This document shows positions 32,088 to 42,892 of a stretch of 64,000 nt of DNA, piece after piece; the stretch's first letter is position 1; each line of letters starts with the position of its first letter. Source of the stretch: Xenia sp. Carnegie-2017 (Eukaryota > Cnidaria > Anthozoa > Malacalcyonacea > Xeniidae); NCBI RefSeq assembly GCF_021976095.1, contig NW_025813489.1, positions 1,055,676 to 1,119,675 on the forward strand. Direction: 5' to 3'. The notes beneath the pieces are model-generated. The model searched no databases. It was not told the DNA's origin and saw only the letters and a program-made list of their open reading frames with translations. The position numbers were made by a program, and so were the translations under genes.

Positions 32088-32135
32088 TATTAAGCTTTCA
32101 ACTCGGTGCTTCGAGCCTTCGTCAGAATGTGAGAA
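32088..32135 (-). repeat. second hammerhead-like/Penelope-type motif
   Basis: Minus strand reads CTGACGAAGGCTCGAAGCAC then CGAGTTGAAAGC, a variant of the motif in the 31.9-kb foldback. Confidence 0.5.
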
Positions 32136-32369
32136 TAAATTATTTATAAACAAGACAAACTCAAAATCTACATACAAACTCAAATCATACTTCACTAAAC
32201 ATAAAGACCGAACAACGAAAATAAGTAAATCACCGAATAAAATGGCAATGATAGTAATAATTCTAAATACTAATAATATAAGTACTAAATGTGGAAGCAA
32301 ATATATTTTAGATTAATATAAAAAATTCATATCATGATATGATATTATTCTTTAAAACATAAACATTAC

Positions 32370-34466
32370 CTGGCAAAGGATCGAAGTTTATTCCACATTT
32401 AATTTCGATGTCTTTCAAACTTGATTCCTCTTTTCCTGCGGCCACGAAATTTATGGCCACGCCATACGATCCTGTTTAACGTTCAAAACTAAACATAATC
32501 CCCAATAATGAATGAAATTTTTCCAATGTTGGGAAGATGTTTGACGTACGCATTAAAAAAATATGAAAAAATAGATGAGAAGTTGGTTCCCGTAGTCGAT
32601 GACTTATCATACGATAAATGGCTTTGATAATGGCAATGTATTTCTGATGAGCCATCATGATAACAAATTATTCTTTAATAGACGGATGGGTTAGGTAGGT
32701 AACGATGGATTTTATAGGAATGTAAGTAGAATGGATTGGTGGCATGGGTTGATATAAGGGTACATAGGGTACAAACACAAGCTTATTTGTCATTTTATCG
32801 ATGTCATTTTATATGTATTGATCAACATTTGTCTTTTTTCTTGTTGTGTAAAGACGTGTTACGTCGTGAACAAAAAAATAATATCATTGTCAAACACCGA
32901 AACATGACATTGTGTAAGTAAAAATGGCCAACCAGGTTAAAATCTTTCTACTTTGAGATCTATTATCCGTAAATATTTTAGCAGTATGTAAAATCGCCAT
33001 TTTCAGTAACGCCATCTTCGTCAAAAAAATAATGGACGACTGTTGCAATTAGCTATCTATAAATAATTTAAATGGTGACCTACCGTAACGTCCAGCCCTC
33101 CCAACTCTATGTAAATATGTCTCAGAGTCACGTGGAAGATCCGTGTTAATCACAAGGTTCACACGTTCAGCATCGATGCCACGAGACATCTATAGATACA
33201 GAAGATAAAGTATGGATAGATGTTTTGATAAAGGGATAAATGTTGTGATGAGGGAGAGATGGTGCAACGAAGGGATCATCTCAGTACAAATGGATTTCCA
33301 CATAAATTTTGAATGTTAATGCTCCTGTTTAAAGATAATTTTAAATCAAACAAATCATTATAATAATACCATTACTACTTATAATTACTTATAATGGTAG
33401 AGAAGATTCAATGGGAGATTCACTCTACACTATAATTCAAGATTCAATCTCTCGGGATGTTACCTCTGATATTAATCATAACATTAACGAGTGACGTTGT
33501 AACGCGGTATACTGGATGCTATCATTAATAAAATTTATCACAACATTGACGAGTTACTCTTGGAGATAATACAAGATGCTATCTTTAATATAAATCTAAA
33601 TATTAACGAGTTACCCTTGGTTGTTGTACGTAATGCTACCGTATCACAATATTGACAAGTTACGCTAGTTAGTAATACAAGATCCTATCTTTAATACTAA
33701 TGTAATCATAACATTGACAAGTTCCCCTAGATGGAATACAGATGATTTGTTTAAAATTAAGAATATTTCTACTATAACTGACGTCCAAGTATCCAAGCAA
33801 GAAAATATAGAAATCAGTTAACGTCACTTAAAAGACCTGTTGATATCAAAATACGACATTTGAGCTGCTTCAACTTCCTCATTGCATCAAGACGTTCATT
33901 TTGCCCTTGACCACCTTTCTCAAAAAAATAAACATAAAAAAATAAACATGACTGTATTTCATTCTTGGTTTATCCAATGACAGAGAACAAAATTAACATA
34001 GTGATGACAACTAACAGACCAGAGAGTACAAAAGCAGAGAAACTTGTTTTATAAACTAACACTAACCAAAGTATGACAAAACATCATGTTTCTAAAACAC
34101 AGTGGCATGACCTCTCTACTTTGTTATTTACTTTGGTAAATATTTTATTAGAAAATACCAAGAAAGCATCTTGGTGTTCATGAATACGAAAAACAAAATA
34201 AGGAAAATTACCCTAAATGACAAATCAAACAAAGATAATTGACCAAGATTTATAAATTACATAGCAAACACTACCTGAAATATGTGTAGAAGGAAATCCA
34301 ATTTTAGCCAAAGTTTCACTCAAATTCTTTGCTCTATGAAATAAATTTATACATAAAATTAAGAACCAACATACAAATTGTGACGGCAATGGATACTAAG
34401 TAGTTTTTTGTTAGATACATACCTTATTTGATAGTTAGAAAAGATAAGGCATTGATGGAAAGATAT
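32370..34466 (-). CDS. DDX20: DDX20 (Gemin3) DEAD-box helicase, five exons of the second RecA domain
   Basis: DDX20 is the RNA helicase subunit of the SMN complex, acting in snRNP assembly. Minus-strand exons are 34423-34466, 34275-34333, 33837-33914, 33084-33189 and 32370-32471, all with AG/GT borders and continuous phase. They encode [54 protein letters not shown], then [20 protein letters not shown] (motif V) and [14 protein letters not shown] (motif VI with the HRxGRxGR arginines). The last exon gives [20 protein letters not shown] and [20 protein letters not shown] and the KCGIN-PLP ending are specific to DDX20 among DEAD-box proteins. The N-terminal RecA domain (motifs I-III) is not in the window; upstream lie satellite and BEL/Pao DNA. 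No frameshift or stop in these exons, so the gene may be functional with a very large intron. Confidence 0.88.
32472..33083. other. DDX20 intron, nothing else recognised
   Basis: Non-coding intron sequence between helicase exons. Confidence 0.5.
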
Positions 34467-34859
34467 CTGTGACAACATAACCAGTAAATGAATAACCTAG
34501 AGTAGAATATTCAACACTTGAACAAATGCACAGATAAGGTAAATTATAAATGTCATATCACATAAGCCTGCAAAACATGCAGCACACTGGACAGCAGTTT
34601 CACAAGTTAATAGAATGAGTGACATACATTGAGTGGTAACATACAGAATAAAGATTTAGATAATGTCTAGACCAACAGTCCAGTGTTTGCATGCATGTGT
34701 AAGCCTATAGCCAACTAGGTATGACCAATACTACGAACCTTTTCATCAAATGTTTTATGTGGGAGAGAATGACTTGGTATTGTGCAAAAATAATGATGAA
34801 TCCTTAAAAACATATTCATGTACTTTTAAAAGTCAGTACATACAATATAAATGTTCATG
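34467..34859. other. non-coding stretch upstream of the DDX20 exons
   Basis: Presumed intron; no further helicase exon found before the satellite begins. Confidence 0.4.
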
Positions 34860-37800
34860 CAAAAGACTATAGATCACGAATTTTCATGCAAAAGACTGTA
34901 GATCATGAACTTTCATGCAAAAGACTATAGTACACGAATTTTGTATCGAAAGGTTTGTATCTTATTGAGACGAAACTGGGATGCTTTATTGGGAAGTATG
35001 ACTCTTATTGAGACAAAACTGTTCTAATTTAAAGCCAATAAATATTTGAGGAAAAATACTAACAAAATCCTGCCTTGTTTTTCTTCCTCTTTAATCCATC
35101 CTCTTTCATTCCTAAAAACTAAAACAAAAGTACACGAATTTTCTTTCAAGGGACTGTACATCACGAATTTTCATGCAAAGACTATAGTACACGAATTTTC
35201 ATGCAAAAGACTATAGATCACGAATTTTCATGCAAAACACTGTAGATCATGAACTTTCATGCAAAAGACTATAGTACACGAATTTTGTATCGAAAGGTTT
35301 GTATCTTATTGAGACGAAACTGGGATGCTTTATTGGGAAGTCTGACTCTTATTGAGACAAAACTGTTCTAATTTATGGGTAATAAATATTTGAGGAATAA
35401 TACTAACAAAATCCTGCCTTGTTTTTCTTCCTCTTTAATCCATCCTCTTTCATTCCTAAAAGTAAAACAAAAGTACACGAATTTTCTTTCAAGGGACTAT
35501 ACATCACGAATTTTCATGCAAAGACTATAGTACACCAATTTTCATGCAAAAGACTATAGATCACGAATTTTCATGCAAAAGACTATAGATTACGAATTTT
35601 CATGCAAAGACTATAGTTCTCGATTTTTTCATGCAAAAGACTGTAGATTACGAATTTTCATGCAAAAGACTATAATTCACGAATTTTGAATCAAGAGGTT
35701 TGAATCTTATTGAGACGAAACTGGGATGCTTTATTGGGAAGTCTGACTCTTATTGAGACAAAACTGTTCTAATTTATGGGTAATAAATCTTTGAGGAAAA
35801 ATACTAACAAAATCCTGCCTTGTTTTTCTCCTTCTTTAATCCATCCTCTTTCATTCCTAAAAGTAAAACAAAAGTACACGAATTTTCTTTCAAGGGACTA
35901 TACATCACGAATTTTCATGCAAAAGACTATAGATCACGAATTTTTCATGCAAAAGACTGTAGATCACGAATTTCATGCAAAAGACTATAGTACACGAATT
36001 TTCATGCAAAAGACTATAGTACAAGAATTTTCATGCAAAGACTATAGATCACGAATTTTCATGCAAAACACTGTAGATCATGAACTTTCATGCAAAAGAC
36101 TATAGTACACGAATTTTGTATCGAAAGGTTTGTATCTTATTGAGACGAAACTGGGATGCTTTATTGGGAAGTCTGACTCTTATTGAGACAAAACTGTTCT
36201 AATTTATGGGTAATAAATATTTGAGGAATAATACTAACAAAATCCTGCCTTGTTTTTCTTCCTCTTTAATCCATCCTCTTTCATTCCTAAAAGTAAAACA
36301 AAAGTACACGAATTTTCTTTCAAGGGACTATACATCACGAATTTTCATGCAAAAGACTATAGTACACCAATTTTCATGCAAAGACTGTAGATCACGAATT
36401 TTCATGCAAAAGACTATAATTCACGAATTTTGAATCAAGAGGTTTGAATCTTATTGAGACGAAACTGGGATGCTTTATTGGGAAGTCTGACTCTTATTGA
36501 GACAAAACTGTTCTAATTTATGGGTAATAAATCTTTGAGGAAAAATACTAACAAAATCCTGCCTTGTTTTTCTCCTTCTTTAATCCATCCTCTTTCATTC
36601 CTAAAAAGTAAAACAAAAGTACACGAATTTTCTTTCAAGGGACTATACATCACGAATTTTCATGCAAAAGACTATAGTACACGAATTTTCATGCAAAAGA
36701 CTATAGATCACGAATTTTCATGCAAAACACTGTAGATCATGAACTTTCATGCAAAAGACTATAGTACACGAATTTTGTATCGAAAGGTTTGTATCTTATT
36801 GAGACGAACCTGGGATGCTTTATTGGGAAGTATGACTCTTATTGAGACAAAACTGTTCTAATTTAAAGCCAATAAATATTTGAGGAAAAATACTAACAAA
36901 ATCCTGCCTTGTTTTTCTTCCTCTTTAATCCATCCTCTTTCATTCCTAAAACTAAAACAAAAGTACACGAATTTTCTTTCAAGGGACTATACATCACGAA
37001 TTTTCATGCAAAAGACTATAGTACACGAATTTTCATGCAAAAGACTATAGATCACGAATTTTCATGCAAAACACTGTAGATCATGAACTTTCATGCAAAA
37101 GACTATAGTACACGAATTTTGTATCGAAAGGTTTGTATCTTATTGAGACGAAACTGGGATGCTTTATTGGGAAGTCTGACTCTTATTGAGACAAAACTGT
37201 TCTAATTTATGGGTAATAAATATTTGAGGAATAATACTAACAAAATCCTGCCTTGTTTTTCTTCCTCTTTAATCCATCCTCTTTCATTCCTAAAAAGTAA
37301 AACAAAAGTACACGAATTTTCTTTCAAGGGACTATACATCACGAATTTTCATGCAAAAGACTATAGTACACCAATTTTCATGCAAAAGACTATAGATCAC
37401 GAATTTTCATGTAAAAGACTGTAGATCACGAATTTTCATGCAAAAGACTATAGACACGAATTTTCATGCAAAAGACTGTAGATCGCGAATTTCATGCAAA
37501 ATACTATAGTATACGAATTTTCATGCAAAACACTATAGTACACGAATTTTGAATCGAAAGGTTTGTATCTTATTGAGACGAACTGGGGTGCTTTATTGGG
37601 AAGTCTGACTCTTATTGAGACAAAACTGTTCTAATTTATGGGTAATAAATATTTGAGGAAAAATACTAACAAAATCCTGCCTTGTTTTTCTCCTTCTTTA
37701 ATCCATCCTCTTTCATTCCTAAAAAGTAAAACAAAAGTACACGAATTTTCTTTCAAGGGACTATACATCACGAATTTTCATGCAAAAGACTATAGTACAC

Positions 37801-38767
37801 CAATTTTGAATCGAAAGGTTTGTATCTTATTGAGACGAAACTGGGTGCTTTATTGGGAAGTCCGACTCTTATTGAGACAAAACTGTTCTAAGTTAAAGCC
37901 AATAAATATTTGAGGAAAAATACTAACAAAATCCTGCCTTGTTTTTCTTCCTCTTTAATCCATCCTCTTTCATTCCTAAACAGTAAACAAAAGTACACGA
38001 ATTTTCTTTCAAGGGAGCATACATCACGAATTTTCATGCAAAAGACTATAGTACACCAATTTTCATGCAAAAGACTATAGATGACGAATTTTCATGCAAA
38101 AGACTGTAGATCGCGAATTTCTTGCAAAATACTATAGTATACGAATTTTCATGCAAAAGACTATAGTACACGAATTTTCATGCAAAAGACTATAGATGAC
38201 GAATTTTCATGCAAAAGACTGTAGATCGCGAATTTCATGAAAAATACTATAGTATACGAATTTTCATGCAAAAGACTATAGTACACGAATTTTCATGCAA
38301 AAGACTATAGTACACGAATTTTCATGCAAAAGACTATAGTACACGAATTTTCATGCAAAAGACTATAGACCACGAATTTTCATGCAAAACACAATAGTAC
38401 ACGAATTTTCATTCAAGGGACTATTTATCAGGAATTTTCATGCAAAAGACTATAGTACACGAATTTTCATGCAAAAGACAATAGTACACGAATTTTCAGT
38501 CAAGGGACTATACATCACGAATTTTCATGCAAAAGACTATAGTATACGAATTTTGAATCGAGAGGTTTGTATCTTATTGAGACGAAACTGGGATGCTTTA
38601 TTGGGAAGTCTGACTCTTATTGAGACAAAACTGTTCTAATTTAAAGCCAATAAATATTTGAGGAAAAATACTAACAAAATCCTGCCTTGTTTTTCTTACT
38701 CTTTAATCCATCCTCTTTCATTCCTAAAAAGTAAAACAAAAGTACAAGAATTTTCTTTCAAGGGACT
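34860..38767. repeat. higher-order satellite: 28-29-bp monomers plus a conserved 240-bp block
   Basis: Ten copies of a block that begins GTATCGAAAGGTTTGTATCT, passes through TGGGATGCTTTATTGGGAAG and CTGTTCTAATTTATGGGTAA, and ends AATCCATCCTCTTTCATTCC. The TGGGATGC landmark lies near 34976, 35322, 35727, 36150, 36466, 36810, 37155, 37580, 37845 and 38588. The blocks are separated by variable numbers (about 2-15) of the monomer CACGAATTTTCATGCAAAAG then ACTATAGTA. The array is cut at 38767 by a BEL/Pao LTR. The repeated ORFs across it are artefacts. Confidence 0.95.
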
Positions 38768-39157
38768 TGTTACTATCAAGTCGTCATACAACAAGAATAA
38801 GCCAATCACAAATTTATTAATTTCAAATTACTGTTTTCGAATTACTGTTCTCAAATTACTGGTTTAAATTACGTTAAGGACCGTTTGGTCCCACGTACAA
38901 CATTCAACAACAACAATCTGTCTTTTACTCTTATTAAAAAACAACACTTTCAAACGTCACTTCCTGTTTTCCATTCCGTCCGTAGCGACAATCCATACGG
39001 TAGCCACACCAGCCCCTAAATGGAAATTGCAACGTAGGAATCCATTTAAACCATATCAAGCTACCGTTAAATCTGGTACATATCACAACAAGAACATAAC
39101 TCTTAAATTCTAAATTATTTGGATATGTAAACTTCAATTGTCCATCTCAAGTAGACA
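38768..39157 (-). mobile_element. LTR of the BEL/Pao fossil
   Basis: 390 bp with TG...CA ends (TGTTACTATC at the left, GTAGACA at the right on the plus strand). The left edge interrupts a satellite monomer (CAAGGGACT followed by TGTTAC), which marks an insertion boundary. Only this 3' LTR is present. Confidence 0.65.
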
Positions 39158-40605
39158 TAATTTAGTCACGGGACGGATCAAGGTTACCGTGTTCATCTTG
39201 TAATCTCCCTTTCGTTGATTTCGTTGATGTTTGGCTCTAGTCGATACTGTTGAACTAGGTTTACCTTCACTGTCCGAACATTACCGTCATTACTTGCTAT
39301 TGCTTCTACAACGTGACCTAACGGCCATTGTCCCCTTGGGTAGTTTTCGTCAGCTACAAGTACTAGATCTCCTTTTAAGATTCCGTCTCGGTGTGTACCA
39401 TTTCTTTCTCTATTAATGTTGGTAAGTATTCTTTGAGCCATCTACGCCAAAAACATTTGCTAAGTATTGAGCCTGCTTCCAATTCTTCTTACAGCACAAA
39501 TCCTTTTTGTCAAATAATCCTGGGGGTAAACTAGTACTTGCTCGTAAATGCAATAAGTGGTTTGGAGTTAGAGGATCGTCATCGTCAGGACTGTCACTGT
39601 TGCGCGTGAGAGGTCTTGAATTAAGGATTAGAACCACCTCTGCAATCACGGTTTGCAGGACTTCGTCTGAAACTACTTGTTCTTTGAGAATTGCTTTGAG
39701 GATTTGTCTAACAGATCGTATCATTCTCTCCCATACGCCTCCCATATGGCTCGCTGAAGGCGGGTTAAAGTGCCACTTAATTCTTCTTTGCGTACAAAAT
39801 TTGTCCACTTTACCTTGATCCCATTCTTCAATTCCTTTGTTCAATTCCTTGTTAGCACTCACAAAATTTGTTCCTCTATCACTCCTGATTTGCTCGGGAC
39901 ATCCTCGCATGCTAATAAATCTCCTGAGAGCGTTGATCATCGAGTCTGTATCCAAGGAATGAGCTATTTCTATATGGATTGCTCGGTCCGTGAAACATGT
40001 GAAAAGGCAACCATATCTTTTCATAACGATCTACCTCTTTTCACCAGCATGGGTCCAAAATAATCGATTCCTACTATAGTAAAGGGAGGTTTTTGGGGTG
40101 TCACTCGGCTTTCTGGTAGATCTGACATTAGCTGCTCACCCAAACGAGCCTTTCTTCTTTGACAAGCTAGGCAACTTCGTACTACGCGTCGAACTGCTGT
40201 TCTTCCTTTAATTATCCAGAATTCCTTTCTTAGTGATGATAAGACGGATTCTTGACCCATATGACCTACTTCAGCATGATGTTGACGAATTATCATATCC
40301 GTGACGGGATGCTTGAAGGGTAGAATAATAGGATGTTTTGATTTCCCGTTGATTGGCGCATTACCAAGCCTGCCTCCAACCTTTAGTAAGCCGTTCACCA
40401 TCATTGGATTTAATTGTCGGATGGAGATTCCTGATTTTCTGAGTAGTGCTTTGTCAAGCTCGTTACTATTTCCTAGAACTGCAAACAGTTTTAGTTCTTG
40501 AGAGAATGTGGTGTTCTGTACATGTGCGAAGATCTCCCTATCGGCGGCATCCAATTCTTCCATTGTTAGTCGTCCAACTTTAAATTCCGATTCCAAATGA
40601 GGACC
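38768..40605 (-). mobile_element. BEL/Pao LTR retrotransposon fossil, 3' part
   Basis: Minus strand from 40596: a Pao-type pre-integrase region (ALLRKSGISIRQLNPMMVNG and LLKVGGRLGNAPINGKSKHP), an HHCC zinc region (HHAEVGHMGQESVLSSLRKE and SCLACQRRKA), the integrase core (TDRAIHIEIAHSLDTDSMIN, then SDRGTNF and SASHMGGVWERMIRSVRQIL with the catalytic Glu), and the DUF5641 tail (GDLVLVADENYPRGQWPLGH). The LTR follows. Gag, protease and reverse transcriptase are missing. The fossil is truncated and has about two internal breaks. It is younger than the satellite it interrupts. Confidence 0.9.
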
Positions 40606-40710
40606 AGAAATAACGGATGTCTGTCAAAAAACGATTCCAAATGAGGACCAGAAATTCCGATTCCAAATGAGGACCAGAAATAACGGATGTCTGTCAAATA
40701 GGATGTCTGT
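40590..40710. repeat. short tandem duplication at a junction
   Basis: The block ATTCCGATTCCAAATGAGGA then CCAGAAAT and the block AACGGATGTCTGTCAAA each occur more than once. The second is the reverse complement of TTTGACAGACATCC at 41371-41389. This looks like filler DNA from a template-switch repair event. Confidence 0.7.
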
Positions 40711-40873
40711 ACAACAAGCATAACGATGAGCGGTATGAAATCTTTTTCAAAGTATTATTCTGTTTGATTATTACGTCAAAATTACATTATACTTTGCGTT
40801 AAATATGTAGCTATTAGATGTATTGAGTATTTCTTTAAACCAGTTAAATACATCTAATTATGTATATACACAA
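40711..40873 (-). mobile_element. P-element 3' terminal fragment, inverted
   Basis: The reverse complement of 51585-51745, more than 95% identical by eye, beginning GTACAACAAGCATAACGATG at the presumed terminus. It is separated from P-element coding sequence of the same orientation (46244-48361) by 5.3 kb of SNX29-containing DNA. Confidence 0.8.
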
Positions 40874-40925
40874 TAACATATGTATATACACAATATCTGT
40901 TGAAACTAAGTAAAGATTGTTTCAG

Positions 40926-41044
40926 CAAGAAATCTCTTTACACATAGCGCGGGAAAGATCGCCAAAAAGTCATACGACGTATTGATCAAAATAGGTCACG
41001 TGTCAAGTGGTATAAACATTCACCAGCAAGAGCTGGGTGACGCG
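40926..41044 (+). CDS. exon-like segment (unknown), copy 1
   Basis: Plus-strand segment between TTGTTTCAG and GTATGTG splice-like signals, with one open frame that includes ARNLFTHSAGKIAKKSYDVL and GHVSSGINIHQQELGD. It runs antisense to the SNX29 exons and sits exactly at the left edge of the segmental duplication. No family is recognised. Identical in copy 2. Confidence 0.4.
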
Positions 41045-41607
41045 GTATGTGTAAATTGATCAAATCGTGCAGAGATAGCACAAAATTTAATAGCATAGTA
41101 GGTTTCGTGTGATGTATTTAAAATACGATTGCTTTCATTTCAAGTTAAATATTATGTTTTAACTTGTTAAAACCCTGTATGATGTACTATTATATAGTAG
41201 CAAATACTGACAAATTATATCTGTATATAACACATACAATAAAGAGTCCTTGAAGTTGATGCATCAGTAAATTCTTCTACTTTGTAGACATATTATATTT
41301 ACATATACTGAACTATACGTATGTTATATATATACAATAAAAGTTATACAATTTCCATGCTCTGTTTTTTTTGACAGACATCCTACAAGTTTTACCTTTT
41401 AACCATTATGTGTAGAAGGAACAGTTTGTTTTGTTGTTGTCGTCGTTGAAACAGATGATACCGTTGAAGTTTGCCTGTAAAATATTTGCTGAAAGTTTAG
41501 GGAAAAATTGATAAACTATTCATGAAATAATAGGTAGTAGCATTTTCTTTCTAAAACAAGCCTAAGTTTGAGTTCTTTGTGTTGTATTATTACGAAATAA
41601 AAGATTT

Positions 41608-41762
41608 TTACTGTGTTTGCACAGGCTTATGCAAACCGAGGAGACCTTTGGGAGAACACGAGAGCAGATCAGTGCAAGCCCGAAACCGAAGGTAGAGTGT
41701 TGCACATGCTCAAGATTTCTCACAAACATCTCCGAGGTTTGCATAAGGCAGTGCAAACAGAA
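41608..41762. mobile_element. MITE with ~30-bp terminal inverted repeats, copy 1
   Basis: CTGTGTTTGCACAGGCTTAT then GCAAACCGAGGAGA at the left pairs with CTCCGAGGTTTGCATAAG then GCAGTGCAAACAG at the right, around about 90 bp of non-coding sequence. It lies in an SNX29 intron. Confidence 0.8.
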
Positions 41763-42732
41763 AAAATATCTTTTTAAAAAAATATCAATAATGCGAAATA
41801 GACAAATTTAAAACAAACGATTTAATTTTTCCTCTAAAATGTATTCATGATTGATTTGCGAATTCTCTTTGATTGATTTGATTTGTTGGGCTCAGATCGG
41901 TTTGCAGAAGCTAATGAAAACACAGTTATAGACCAATCAGGGCATGCGCTAGATTGCTTTATGTTCTTGTTTTGACTTTCAATTTTTCTGTCTATTCTTG
42001 CCTTACAAACATTAACACTAAAATATCGTTTAATATTCTGTATATTGAACAATAAATTACACTCAAACATGATCACGTGTTTACTCACATGAAAAATGGA
42101 AAGTATTTGAACAAAGAACTCTTGCAAGGATTTTCACCTAACTCTGGAACAGCACCCAGACTATAATTGATCAATTGTCTCAAGTAATTTTCCAATTGTT
42201 TCCGACGTTTTTCCACAAAATTTACGTCACGATTTCCAAGAATTTTTTCGCGGGAACGTGAATTGTGCAACAGGTTTAAACTGCTTGCTTGTCTGTGCAT
42301 AAAAAGGAAAAGGAAGGGATTGTACATTACGGCAAAACAATATGATTAAAAAATTAAAATACTGATGTTCATTAAAACCTTTTTATGTAGGGCATAAAAT
42401 CCGAGTATCTTTGTAAACATTCCATTCATCGTCTTTGATACGGATATAAACCTTGTGAAGTAAACAATGTTAAATTCTTTATTGACGACAATAAATGGAC
42501 CACTGAGCAGATGATATACATATATATATATATATGAGCACTGTGCTGACTCTACAATACAATCCATACAATGTGTAACCGTACGCCCTGTGTCCCAAGT
42601 GCAGGAATCACTATTTTAATATAGTGATAGCCGGGAGGGCACATTGTATATACACTTTGTATATATATAACAGTATAAAACAGTATAAATCCGTTTAAAA
42701 CAGTGCTCGATGCCCGCGAGCAGAGCGTAAAT

Positions 42733-42892
42733 ATGTTTAGTGGTGTTGAGAAAAAATCACAAAACTACAGATTCATCCCGACAAGCCTGTTTCGTGATTA
42801 AAGGAAAATCCCCTGAAGAGTGAGCAATCACGAAACAGGCTTGTCGGGATGAATCTGTAGTTTTGTGATTTTTTCTCAACACCACTAAACAT
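42733..42892. repeat. foldback with 67-bp arms around a hammerhead ribozyme, copy 1
   Basis: 42733-42799 is a perfect reverse complement of 42826-42892, with a 26-bp spacer. The spacer and right arm together contain the ribozyme. Perfect arms imply recent formation or correction. Confidence 0.95.
42808..42850 (+). ncRNA. minimal type I hammerhead ribozyme, copy 1
   Basis: All invariant elements are present in order. Stem I is ATCCC (42808-42812) with GGGAT (42846-42850). The core box CTGAAGA follows (42813-42819). Stem II is GTGA/TCAC (42820-42823, 42828-42831) capped by a GCAA tetraloop, then GAAA (42832-42835). Stem III is ACA/TGT (42835-42837, 42842-42844) with loop GGCT. The cleavage triplet ends at C42845 (GUC). 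Self-cleavage is predicted 3' of that C. Short-stem-III ribozymes of this form occur in Penelope-like elements and retrozymes. The ribozyme lies in an SNX29 intron on the antisense strand. Confidence 0.87.

Noticed and set aside
35776-38867. Repeated MGNKSLRKNTNKILPCFSPS-type ORFs
   Set aside because: They recur only because the satellite block recurs. Frames break between copies at random.
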